From Alopecurus myosuroides (lineage: Eukaryota; Streptophyta; Magnoliopsida; Poales; Poaceae): DNA of 64,000 bases. Position numbers and translations under genes: made by a program. Position 1 is the stretch's first letter. Every line of letters starts with the position of its first letter. Below the pieces are notes generated by a model. That model was given only the letters and a program-made list of their open reading frames with translations. It was not told the DNA's origin and made no database searches. This document shows positions 24,294-34,423 of this stretch, one piece after another. The stretch lies in assembly GCA_028641055.1 (NCBI GenBank), contig CM054059.1, positions 106,280,263-106,344,262 of the forward strand, read 5' to 3'.

Positions 24294-25633
24294 TGATGTC
24301 TACGCACACTTCTATTCTTGTAGACAATGTTGGGCCTCCAAGTGCAGAGTGTTGTAGAACAGCAGTAGGTTTCCCTTAAGTGGATTACTCAAGGTTTATC
24401 GAACTCAGGGAGGAAGAGGTCAACGATATCCCTCTCAAGCAACCCTGCAATTACGATACAAGAGTCTCTTGTGTCCCCAACACATCTAATACAATTGTCA
24501 GTTGTATAGGTGCACTAGTTCGGCGAAGAGAGAGTGAAATACAAGTAATATGAATGGTTATAAGTGATAATAGCAATCTGAAATAAAAATAGCAGCAAGC
24601 AAACATGTAGGTAACTGCTTGAAAACGGTGTTTCAATGCTTAGAAACAAGGCCTAGGGATCATACTGTCACTAGTGAACACTCTCAACAATAATAACATA
24701 ATTGAATGCATAAATATCTCTCTTCACTACGCTACTCCGAACCAGTCTCCGGTCGGATAACAAACACCAATCATTGCGTAGGGCTGCAAAAAGCACTCCT
24801 TAGAGTTTGCATTTACCCATCTAGGTAACCCCCACGCTATCACCATGAGACCTAGATGGTTCCAGACAAACACCACAATTTCATAGGGTCATCCAACAAA
24901 AAATATAAATATCATGCTAAACCACACGGTGCACACGCTATCACCTTTACACCATGATCAAAGTGTCTACGGAGATCTCATAACTAAACCACTTGAGTAG
25001 CATAACAGATGAAGAGTAGCATCTACTTATTCAACTAGATTACAAAGCTCATGATCACATAAAGATCACACCATGGGAGAGAGAGATGAAACACGTAGCT
25101 ACCGGTAGAGCCCTCAGCCCCGGGAGAGAACTACTCCCTCCTCGTCATGAGAGACAGCAACATCGATGAAGATGGCAGTGGAGTCGATGGAGATGGCTCC
25201 GGGGGCACTACCTCGTCCCGACAGGGTGCCGGAACAGAGATTTCTGTCCCCCGAAACTTGTCGGTGGAGGCGGCGGAGCTATGGAACTTTTCGTGGAAGG
25301 GGGCCGATTGTTTTAGGGTTTGTGCATCGGGGGGATTATATAGGAGAAAGGGCGATGGCGGTGGGAGCCCAGGGGCCCACACCACCTACAGGCGCGGCGA
25401 GGGGGGACCCACGCCCACCCATGGTGTGGTGGCTCCAGGGCACCCCTCCGGGTCTCCTTTGGACTACGTTGACGTGTTGGGAATTATAAGACTTTTGGCT
25501 TTTGTTTTGTACAATTCGGAGAATATTTCTAGAACAACTTTTCTGACATCAAAAATAGCATAAAACAAGAACTGGCTCTGTGGCATCTTGTCAATAGGTT
25601 AGTCCATGAAAACGTCCGGAAAACGAAGGAAAA
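24294..25633 (-). mobile_element. Element F, 3' LTR, larger part
   Basis: It starts TGATGTCTACGCAC on the plus strand, matching the sequence at 63830 beside a primer-binding site, so F is a minus-strand element and this is its 3' LTR. It is interrupted at 25634 by E and ends at 38414. Together the LTR is about 1.4 kb. It ends within H at 24293; the opposite flank of F is outside the window, so the duplication cannot be checked. Confidence 0.85.
25313..25343 (-). promoter_or_regulatory. Element F LTR TATA box and telo-box
   Basis: On the minus strand CTATATAAT (25335-25343) is followed about 14 bases downstream by AAACCCTAA (25313-25321), where the transcript would start. This is a credible LTR promoter; no transcript evidence is available. 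Confidence 0.5.
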
Positions 25634-27727
25634 TGTGACGCACCGAGATCGGGCACTATGCAGATTTCAGCATTCCCGCCAAAATCCACATAATAACCGA
25701 TTCCAGGTTGCCACTTGTGATAGCATTACAACAGTTCACGAATATTCCGCAACAACAACAGAAAAGATATATACAAGAAGACTCAAACGAGTCAAGGATA
25801 CAACTGATACAATACAAAGATCCAAATAACAGCGGAAGAAACAACATAGCGTCCGACTACGGACAAGATACAAATTGGACTAAGAGTCCTGAAGATAACC
25901 GAGAGCGTCCAATCCCTGCCCAGGCCAAGCCGGAGGGATTCCCAAGCTAACGTCGTCAGACTTAAAACCTGTTGACTGCAAGTGGGAATTTGCAGCCACG
26001 AAAAAGAATTCGTGGGTCAGTACGGTTAAGTACTGGCAAGTGGATAAACCATACTCACAAGATACCGGCGTAGCCAGTCATCACAAGATACAAATACTTT
26101 GGGATCAACGGAAAGGAAGGGATTATTGCAAATAAGCGACAGCGGGCTGCACTAACCAACTACAGAAACTCACTATAACATCCGGCTAAAAGAGGGGGAT
26201 AAGATAGCGTAGCGGAACCAACTATAACTACTCACCAAACAATACCCATCCAATGTCACCCCCTACTAAGGAAGCAACCCAAGGATAACTCACACGGTTG
26301 ATTAATGATGGATCAAGTTATTGTGTCAATAAGACTATTACTAGTCAAGTTATTATCATTAGGTGTAAGTTGTCTGAGTACTTGTTAGCCAGTACTTTCA
26401 CCAAGTCGTCACATAACCGCGGACAACACGGCTTCTCGAGAAGATTTATCCCTGCAGGGTGTGCTCCAGTACCCGTACACACTCAAGCCACCAACTAAAA
26501 CTCAGGTTGGCTTGACACGACCCAAACCATCTCTACAACCCATCCTAGGAGCCACGGAGCTATAAGGTCCCAGCCACGCAGCCGAATACTCAGCGCAGGT
26601 GTGCAAAACTCCCGCAGGACACAACACCCCGGCACTACAGGCCTCGCCCTATATGCATCATCATCACCAGTAACCAATGGGGGTACCTCCCATTATGCAA
26701 GGAGCAAATGGAACACCCGAACTAAGTGTGGCTCTTCGGACAAGCTGCAGATCAGGTCTAAGTCGAGGGGGGTCCCATACTACCACCCGGATGCGGTGAG
26801 CACGCTCATCATGGATCAGTAGACAAGACCCTTTTCCTATTAGGGTCGACACTAGCAAGCCTCAAAACCACTTAGGGCCTCCTGCCGGTGCCTTATCAGC
26901 ATATTATTAATAACAGGTTGATTGATTAACATCGAGCCCCCAGAACAACAAAAGTAATCTAGTAACGGGAAGTAACGGGTAACAGACTCGAGCAAAACAA
27001 CCTAAGCATGCTAGTGGGACACGGGCACAAGCAATGGTTATAGGTGTGGAGGTGAGGCAATATCAGGGTTAAGGATTCATGTGATGGGTTCGTAACAGAA
27101 ACAACTACTACTAAGGCTAGCAGAAAAGAACAACGGCAAGAATCGGTAACAAGTGATGAAAGGCAACACTGATAGCAAGTGAGTATACTTGCCTGAGATC
27201 CCGCAAGGTAGCAGAACTTGTCGTTGCTCACATCATCTCAACGTCCTATCCGCGAAGAAGCAACGAACTAAAAGAAACACTGGATGCAACAATTACTACT
27301 ACGGCAAAAGATCCAGCATGATCCTATTTATATGCATGACATGGCAAGATGCAACGGGGAGGAAAACAACTTATCAATTTAATCGGAACCGGAGTCCGGA
27401 GAAATAGGAATTGGCTCAAGTTGTTTAGCTAACCATCAAATTAAATGTTGTTTAACATGGGTAAACAATAAGTAGGTGAGCTAAACAAGATTAAATGGAA
27501 TAGGGCATTATTTGAATTTAATGCCCCAACACATTCCATATTTAATTATTAGGTGATATTACTATTACCCGCACCCACAAAATGCAATGCAAACATGATG
27601 CGATGACATTTTAAATATAGTTGATATGTTATAGAAAATAGGGCATAGGTATAGGGGTTTTAGGGTTTGGGTTCGCACGTTGGAAAGAGGATCGCCGGGG
27701 TCAACGCCGGAAACTTCGGAACGTGGA

Positions 27728-28090
27728 GGAAGTAGACGTTGTAGGGGAAGTAGTCGACGTCGAGGAAGTAGTCGAAGTAGTCGTTCTCGTTTCCGTAGCC
27801 GAGGTAGTCGTTCACGTCATCGGTTGTCGTGGTCGATCTTTTCATCGGGGTCCGAAGAGGAAGTAGACGTTCGTTCTCAAACCACATGATCATCGTTGTC
27901 GACGTAGTCGTTCAACGTCCGGAGCCGGTGTAGTCGTAGTAGTCGTGGGCGAGCCGCTACCGCGTCGTCTTCGGGGTCGGAGGTGATAGTGACGGTCCCG
28001 GTCTTCGGGCGCGCACGAAGGCGGCCAACGCAAAACGGACATGGCGAAGACGATGTAGGCGTTCACAGTTCGTCGAGGAAGTAGTCGTGG
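27728..28090 (-). repeat. Degenerate GTAGTCG/GTAGACG minisatellite (E LTR 1)
   Basis: At least ten copies of GTAGTCG or GTAGACG occur here at irregular spacing, with more degenerate ones between. On the element strand the unit reads CGACTAC and gives Asp-Tyr-rich frames such as NDYFDYFLDVDYF. Equivalent arrays are at 32123-32485 and 36518-36880. The array separates the long leader frame from the rest of the LTR. Confidence 0.7.
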
Positions 28091-29187
28091 TCGAGGTTTG
28101 GTCCGAGGTCCTCGGGGTGGCGGTAGTTGTTGGCGATGATCATTGTCGATGCGGTACCGGTGCTCGGACTTGGCGACGAGGTACGGGTCGGGGTCGATCC
28201 TGTCGGCGTCACGATCTCAGACTTGTCGCCGGGAGTCTTGTCGAGGTCGGGTGGACACGCACGAAGGCGGTCACGCACAACGGAATCAACAACGAGCATG
28301 GAACAGACGACGGAGGGAACGCCATGCCTCTTGCAGGACTTGCGTCGAACACATGACGGGCATCGAGGAACCCGTTCCGACGGCGCCAGAGACGGCACAA
28401 CAGCAGTGCAGCCGCAACATCTTCCCGCCGGCAGGCATGCAACAGCCGCGTCACCCTCCCGTCGCGACGCGTGGGACAGCTTGGTCGTCGCCTCCTTGTC
28501 ATGGCCCTGCAGCATCACATCTGGAGGAACAACCCCAGCTCCTCGTTCTGTCGGTTCCTGTGAGCTCGTCGGAGGACCGAGCCTAGGCACTTGTGCGCAG
28601 GAGGAGGGCGGCCGATGCCGTGGTTGCGGGCAGGAAGGAGGGCGCCGGTGCGGCAGGCGGTGAGGTGGAGGAGGGCACCGGCGGGGCGCCTCGGCCGGCA
28701 GCGGGCGGCGGCCACGGGAGAAGGGCGGAGGTGGCCGGGCTGGGGAGGCGTGGGGCGCAGCGGAGCCCGGCTCCTGCCGGCGCCGTGGACGGAGAGGAGG
28801 TGGAGTGGGGCGGCGGTCGAAGGCAGCAGCGGGAGGGAGTGCTCCTTCGCCTCCGGCAGGGGCGGCCTTGCGATGTGAAGGAGGAGAGGAGGGCTGCCGC
28901 GACGGACTAGGAAGTCGCCGGAGAGGAGCGGCGTGGGGCAGGAGGTCGGAGGTGAGCTCGGGAGGAGGAGGAGGTCGGAGGTGACCGGCGGTGAGGCGGA
29001 GCTCCGGGAAGAGACGACCGGGAGGAGGGGAGGAGCAATAGCTTGGAGGGAGGGTCGCCGGAAAGGAGGAGGCACCGGGGATGACGAGCGGTCGAAGGAG
29101 GAGCAGCGAGCGGGGGGAGGGATCGAGCGAAGCGCTCTCCCTCTCCCGTGCGATGTGCGTACCTGCCTGGGAGGTGGGAGGACCCAA
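28063..29187 (-). CDS. 374-codon Pro/Arg/Ser-rich frame in E LTR 1, function unknown
   Basis: This long open frame lies on the element strand. It begins MGPPTSQAGTHIARER about 50 bases downstream of a telo-box and ends with LDHDYFLDEL. The first two-thirds is low-complexity (PPPP, SSPP, RRP). The C-terminal third is more varied and has Cys-rich CPSCVRRKSCKRHG. I recognise no domain, and overlapping frames are open on the other strand because the DNA is GC-rich, so it may be untranslated leader. It is intact in all three LTRs, with a few substitutions. That fits recent copying as well as selection. It could be a captured host exon. Confidence 0.3.
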   Translation of the reverse strand: MGPPTSQAGTHIARERESASLDPSPRSLLLLRPLVIPGASSFPATLPPSYCSSPPPGRLFPELRLTAGHLRPPPPPELTSDLLPHAAPLRRLPSPSRQPSSPPSHRKAAPAGGEGALPPAAAFDRRPTPPPLRPRRRQEPGSAAPHASPARPPPPFSRGRRPLPAEAPRRCPPPPHRLPHRRPPSCPQPRHRPPSSCAQVPRLGPPTSSQEPTERGAGVVPPDVMLQGHDKEATTKLSHASRREGDAAVACLPAGRCCGCTAVVPSLAPSERVPRCPSCVRRKSCKRHGVPSVVCSMLVVDSVVRDRLRACPPDLDKTPGDKSEIVTPTGSTPTRTSSPSPSTGTASTMIIANNYRHPEDLGPNLDHDYFLDEL

Positions 29188-29238
29188 ACAGAAAAAGGGG
29201 AAACGGCGGGGGGGTAAATGAGAGGGAGAGGAGAAAAG

Positions 29239-29289
29239 TTAGGGTTTGGGTGGGATTTCGGTGGGGCTGGCTGGGCCTAATTCGGCCCA
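29239..29289 (-). promoter_or_regulatory. Telo-box and site II-like motifs in E LTR 1
   Basis: On the element strand, two site II-like motifs (TGGGCC at 29284-29289 and GGCCCA at 29272-29277) precede a telo-box AAACCCTAA (29239-29247). In plant promoters these motifs together mark genes active in dividing cells, such as ribosomal protein genes. They lie about 260-310 bases from the LTR start, so transcription would begin early and leave a very long R-U5 leader. Confidence 0.5.
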
Positions 29290-29550
29290 GTTCGGCCGGA
29301 TGCGCTCTCTCTCTTCTTTTTTTTTTCTTTTGTTTCTTCTCTTTTTTTTTCCAGAAATTGGTTAGGCAAAAAGAAAAGAAAATAGATTTAGGCACCAAAT
29401 AAATTTCAGAAATTTTAGAGAGAAAACATTTGATGAATTTTAATTAGTTGGCGAGTTTTAAATGCATGCAGATGCATGATGCATGATGCATGACGATGCA
29501 AAAAAAAAGAAAAACAACAAAACAAATTGGGGAAAACCCCGGGTGTTACA

Positions 29551-30028
29551 GCCGACACCACTAACAAGGGGATTGCGCCCTCGCAATCCACCTGCTAACC
29601 CGGGAGGGGAAAGAAGTTCGACTATCGATTCTTCGTGCTTCCAGTTGATCTCCTCGACACCACTAACACGAGATTTTTGCTCGGGCTGATGACGATGTTC
29701 TTCCACCAGGAATCTTCCGATGATCGAACCTATTAGGTTAAAAGCTCAGAAAACGTCCACCCACGTAGGATCCTAACACTTTGAAAGATTGAGTACGAGA
29801 GTAGACTCCAAAACAAATGAGATAGAAGGAGAAGTAGAATAGAGATAAGGAGAAAAACAAGAATCCTATTGAGAGGTTTTCCAAAATAGTTTAGCAGAAA
29901 TAGTTTTTGACACTCTAGAAACAACGACCGTTAGCGAGGTTAACCTACAGGCTTTGCGGACCCGTTGCTTCGATAACCATTCGTATCGAAACAATCTCGG
30001 GAATCGGAACCAAGGCTCTGATACCATT
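29551..30028 (-). mobile_element. Element E, internal domain 1 (478 bp, non-coding)
   Basis: The complete internal region between LTR 1 and LTR 2. It has a primer-binding site beside LTR 2 but no gag or pol, and I see no frame with a recognisable domain. A direct repeat GACACCACTAAC occurs at about 29554 and 29655. The sequence beside LTR 1 in element sense, AGTGGTGTCGGC, is not a purine tract. I see no difference from internal domain 2. Confidence 0.92.
30014..30026 (-). other. Element E primer-binding site 1, initiator tRNA-Met
   Basis: On the minus strand TGGTATCAGAGCC, a perfect match to the initiator tRNA-Met complement, two bases from the LTR 2 end. It fixes element E as minus strand. 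Confidence 0.94.
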
Positions 30029-33000
30029 TGTGACGCACCGAGATCGGGCACTATGCAGATTTCAGCATTCCCGCCAAAATCCACATAATAACCGATTCCA
30101 GGTTGCCACTTGTGATAGCATTACAACAGTTCACGAATATTCCGCAACAACAACAGAAAAGATATATACAAGAAGACTCAAACGAGTCAAGGATACAACT
30201 GATACAATACAAAGATCCAAATAACAGCGGAAGAAACAACATAGCGTCCGACTACGGACAAGATACAAATTGGACTAAGAGTCCTGAAGATAACCGAGAG
30301 CGTCCAATCCCTGCCCAGGCCAAGCCGGAGGGATTCCCAAGCTAACGTCGTCAGACTTCAAACCTGTTGACTGCAAGTGGGAATTTGCAGCCACGAAAAA
30401 GAATTCGTGGGTCAGTACGGTTAAGTACTGGCAAGTGGATAAACCATACTCACAAGATACCGGCGTAGCCAGTCATCACAAGATACAAATACTTTGGGAT
30501 CAACGGAAAGGAAGGGATTATTGCAAATAAGCGACAGCGGGCTGCACTAACCAACTACAGAAACTCACTATAACATCCGGCTAAAAGAGGGGGATAAGAT
30601 AGCGTAGCGGAACCAACTATAACTACTCACCAAACAATACCCATCCAATGTCACCCCCTACTAAGGAAGCAACCCAAGGATAACTCACACGGTTGATTAA
30701 TGATGGATCAAGTTATTGTGTCAATAAGACTATTACTAGTCAAGTTATTATCATTAGGTGTAAGTTGTCTGAGTACTTGTTAGCCAGTACTTTCACCAAG
30801 TCGTCACATAACCGCGGACAACACGGCTTCTCGAGAAGATTTATCCCTGCAGGGTGTGCTCCAGTACCCGTACACACTCAAGCCACCAACTAAAACTCAG
30901 GTTGGCTTGACACGACCCAAACCATCTCTACAACCCATCCTAGGAGCCACGGAGCTATAAGGTCCCAGCCACGCAGCCGAATACTCAGCGCAGGTGTGCA
31001 AAACTCCCGCAGGACACAACACCCCGGCACTACAGGCCTCGCCCTATATGCATCATCATCACCAGTAACCAATGGGGGTACCTCCCATTATGCAAGGAGC
31101 AAATGGAACACCCGAACTAAGTGTGGCTCTTCGGACAAGCTGCAGATCAGGTCTAAGTCGAGGGGGGTCCCATACTACCACCCGGATGCGGTGAGCACGC
31201 TCATCATGGATCAGTAGACAAGACCCTTTTCCTATTAGGGTCGACACTAGCAGGCCTCAAAACCACTTAGGGCCTCCTGCCGGTGCCTTATCAGCATATT
31301 ATTAATAACAGGTTGATTGATTAACATCGAGCCCCCAGAACAACAAAAGTAATCTAGTAACGGGAAGTAACGGGTAACAGACTCGAGCAAAACAACCTAA
31401 GCATGCTAGTGGGACACGGGCACAAGCAATGGTTATAGGTGTGGAGGTGAGGCAATATCAGGGTTAAGGATTCATGTGATGGGTTCGTAACAGAAACAAC
31501 TACTACTAAGGCTAGCAGAAAAGAACAACGGCAAGAATCGGTAACAAGTGATGAAAGGCAACACTGATAGCAAGTGAGTATACTTGCCTGAGATCCCGCA
31601 AGGTAGCAGAACTTGTCGTTGCTCACATCATCTCAACGTCCTATCCGCGAAGAAGAAACGAACTAAAAGAAACACCGGATGCAACAATTACTACTACGGC
31701 AAAAGATCCAGCATGATCCTATTTATATGCATGACATGGCAAGATGCAACGGGGAGGAAAACAACTTATCAATTTAATCGGAACCGGAGTCCGGAGAAAT
31801 AGGAATTGGCTCAAGTTGTTTAGCTAACCATCAAATTAAATGTTGTTTAACATGGGTAAACAATAAGTAGGTGAGCTAAACAAGATTAAATGGAATAGGG
31901 CATTATTTGAATTTAATGCCCCAACACATTCCATATTTAATTATTAGGTGATATTACTATTACCCGCACCCACAAAATGCAATGCAAACATGATGCGATG
32001 ACATTTTAAATATAGTTGATATGTTATAGAAAATAGGGCATAGGTATAGGGGTTTTAGGGTTTGGGTTCGCACGTTGGAAAGAGGATCGCCGGGGTCAAC
32101 GCCGGAAACTTCGGAACATGGAGGAAGTAGACGTTGTAGGGGAAGTAGTCGACGTCGAGGAAGTAGTCGAAGTAGTCGTTCTCGTTTCCGTAGCCGAGGT
32201 AGTCGTTCACGTCATCGGTTGTCGTGGTCGATCTTTTCATCGGGGTCCGAAGAGGAAGTAGACGTTCGTTCTCAAACCACATGATCATCGTTGTCGACGT
32301 AGTCGTTCAACGTCCGGAGCCGGTGTAGTCGTAGTAGTCGTGGGCGAGCCGCTACCGCGTCGTCTTCGGGGTCGGAGGTGATAGTGACGGTCCCGGTCTT
32401 CGGGCGCGCACGAAGGCGGCCAACGCAAAACAGACATGGCGAAGACGATGTAGGCGTTCACAGTTCGTCGAGGAAGTAGTCGTGGTCGAGGTTTGGTCCG
32501 AGGTCCTCGGGGTGGCGGTAGTTGTTGGCGATGATCATTGTCGATGCGGTACCGGTGCTCGGACTTGGCGACGAGGTACGGGTCGGGGTCGATCCTGTCG
32601 GCGTCACGATCTCAGACTTGTCGCCGGGAGTCTTGTCGAGGTCGGGTGGACACGCACGAAGGCGGTCACGCACAACGGAATCAACAACGAGCATGGAACA
32701 GACGACGGAGGGAACGCCATGCCTCTTGCAGGACTTGCGTCGAACACATGACGGGCATCGAGGAACCCGTTCCGACGGCGCCAGAGACGGCACAACAGCA
32801 GTGCAGCCGCAACATCTTCCCGCCGGCAGGCATGCAACAGCCGCGTCACCCTCCCGTCGCGACGCGTGGGACAGCTTGGTCGTCGCCTCCTTGTCATGGC
32901 CCTGCAGCATCACATCTGGAGGAACAACCCCAGCTCCTCGTTCTGTCGGTTCCTGTGAGCTCGTCGGAGGACCGAGCCTAGGCACTTGTGCGCAGGAGGA

Positions 33001-33945
33001 GGGCGGCCGATGCCGTGGTTGCGGGCAGGAAGGAGGGCGCCGGTGCGGCAGGCGGTGAGGTGGAGGAGGGCACCGGCGGGGCGCCTCGGCCGGCAGCGGG
33101 CGGCGGCCACGGGAGAAGGGCGGAGGTGGCCGGGCTGGGGAGGCGTGGGGCGCAGCGGAGCCCGGCTCCTGCCGGCGCCGTGGACGGAGAGGAGGTGGAG
33201 TGGGGCGGCGGTCGAAGGCAGCAGCGGGAGGGAGTGCTCCTTCGCCTCCGGCAGGGGCGGCCTTGCGAGGTGAAGGAGGAGAGGAGGGCTGCCGCGACGG
33301 ACTAGGAAGTCGCCGGAGAGGAGCGGCGTGGGGCAGGAGGTCGGAGGTGAGCTCGGGAGGAGGAGGAGGTCGGAGGTGACCGGCGGTGAGGCGGAGCTCC
33401 GGGAAGAGACGACCGGGAGGAGGGGAGGAGCAACAGCTTGGAGGGAGGGTCGCCGGAAAGGAGGAGGCGCCGGGGATGACGAGCGGTCGAAGGAGGAGCA
33501 GCGAGCGGGGGGAGGGATCGAGCGAAGCGCTCTCCCTCTCCCGTGCGATGTGCGTACCTGCCTGGGAGGTGGGAGGACCCAAACAGAAAAAGGGGAAACG
33601 GCGGGGGGGTAAATGAGAGGGAGAGGAGAAAAGTTAGGGTTTGGGTGGGATTTCGGTGGGGCTGGCTGGGCCTAATTCGGCCCAGTTCGGCCGGATGCGC
33701 TCTCTCTCTTCTTTTTTTTTTCTTTTGTTTCTTCTCTTTTTTTTTCCAGAAATTGGTTAGGCAAAAAGAAAAGAAAATAGATTTAGGCACCAAATAAATT
33801 TCAGAAATTTTAGAGAGAAAACATTTGATGAATTTTAATTAGTTGGCGAGTTTTAAATGCATGCAGATGCATGATGCATGATGCATGACGATGCAAAAAA
33901 AAAGAAAAACAACAAAACAAATTGGGGAAAACCCCGGGTGTTACA
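30029..33945 (-). mobile_element. Element E, LTR 2 of 3 (3,917 bp)
   Basis: The middle LTR of the tandem array, same length and ends as LTR 1 and shared by both internal domains. It differs from LTR 1 at a handful of sites and shares several variants with LTR 3, for example GCGAGGTG near 33267. It contains the same motifs shifted by 4,395 bases: telo-box 33634-33642 and minisatellite 32123-32485. Confidence 0.95.
32458..33582 (-). CDS. 374-codon leader frame in E LTR 2, function unknown
   Basis: Second copy of the frame described at 28063-29187, with the same start, stop and length. Visible changes include Cys for Tyr near residue 50 and Pro for His near residue 105. No known domain. Translation is unproven and the frame may be non-coding leader. 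Confidence 0.28.
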   Translation of the reverse strand: MGPPTSQAGTHIARERESASLDPSPRSLLLLRPLVIPGASSFPATLPPSCCSSPPPGRLFPELRLTAGHLRPPPPPELTSDLLPHAAPLRRLPSPSRQPSSPPSPRKAAPAGGEGALPPAAAFDRRPTPPPLRPRRRQEPGSAAPHASPARPPPPFSRGRRPLPAEAPRRCPPPPHRLPHRRPPSCPQPRHRPPSSCAQVPRLGPPTSSQEPTERGAGVVPPDVMLQGHDKEATTKLSHASRREGDAAVACLPAGRCCGCTAVVPSLAPSERVPRCPSCVRRKSCKRHGVPSVVCSMLVVDSVVRDRLRACPPDLDKTPGDKSEIVTPTGSTPTRTSSPSPSTGTASTMIIANNYRHPEDLGPNLDHDYFLDEL

Positions 33946-34423
33946 GCCGACACCACTAACAAGGGGATTGCGCCCTCGCAATCCACCTGCTAACCCGGGA
34001 GGGGAAAGAAGTTCGACTATCGATTCTTCGTGCTTCCAGTTGATCTCCTCGACACCACTAACACGAGATTTTTGCTCGGGCTGATGACGATGTTCTTCCA
34101 CCAGGAATCTTCCGATGATCGAACCTATTAGGTTAAAAGCTCAGAAAACGTCCACCCACGTAGGATCCTAACACTTTGAAAGATTGAGTACGAGAGTAGA
34201 CTCCAAAACAAATGAGATAGAAGGAGAAGTAGAATAGAGATAAGGAGAAAAACAAGAATCCTATTGAGAGGTTTTCCAAAATAGTTTAGCAGAAATAGTT
34301 TTTGACACTCTAGAAACAACGACCGTTAGCGAGGTTAACCTACAGGCTTTGCGGACCCGTTGCTTCGATAACCATTCGTATCGAAACAATCTCGGGAATC
34401 GGAACCAAGGCTCTGATACCATT
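33946..34423 (-). mobile_element. Element E, internal domain 2 (478 bp, non-coding)
   Basis: A repeat of internal domain 1 with no difference I could see, between LTR 2 and LTR 3. It has its own primer-binding site at its right end. Confidence 0.92.
34409..34421 (-). other. Element E primer-binding site 2, initiator tRNA-Met
   Basis: Second TGGTATCAGAGCC (minus strand), two bases from the LTR 3 end. Confidence 0.94.

Larger units (their letters stand above)
25634..29550 (-). mobile_element. Element E, LTR 1 of 3 (3,917 bp)
   Basis: On the plus strand it runs from TGTGACGCACCGAG to GGGTGTTACA, so in element sense it is TGTAACACCC...GGTGCGTCACA. The flanking 5-bp GAAAA (25629-25633) recurs after LTR 3 (38333-38337), defining one insertion event into the F LTR. 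I count about nine visible differences from LTR 2, for example at 25976, 26857 and 28875, so the copies are young. It carries a 374-codon frame and a GTAGTCG minisatellite. Confidence 0.95.

Noticed and set aside
25131..25145. Possible Stowaway MITE end (ACTCCCTCC)
   Set aside because: No matching inverted end or TA duplication; the same text recurs as LTR sequence at 45345.
28127..28663. 178-codon and 147-codon plus-strand frames in the E LTR
   Set aside because: Opposite to the element strand and overlapping the 374-codon frame. Open because of GC-rich, stop-poor DNA.
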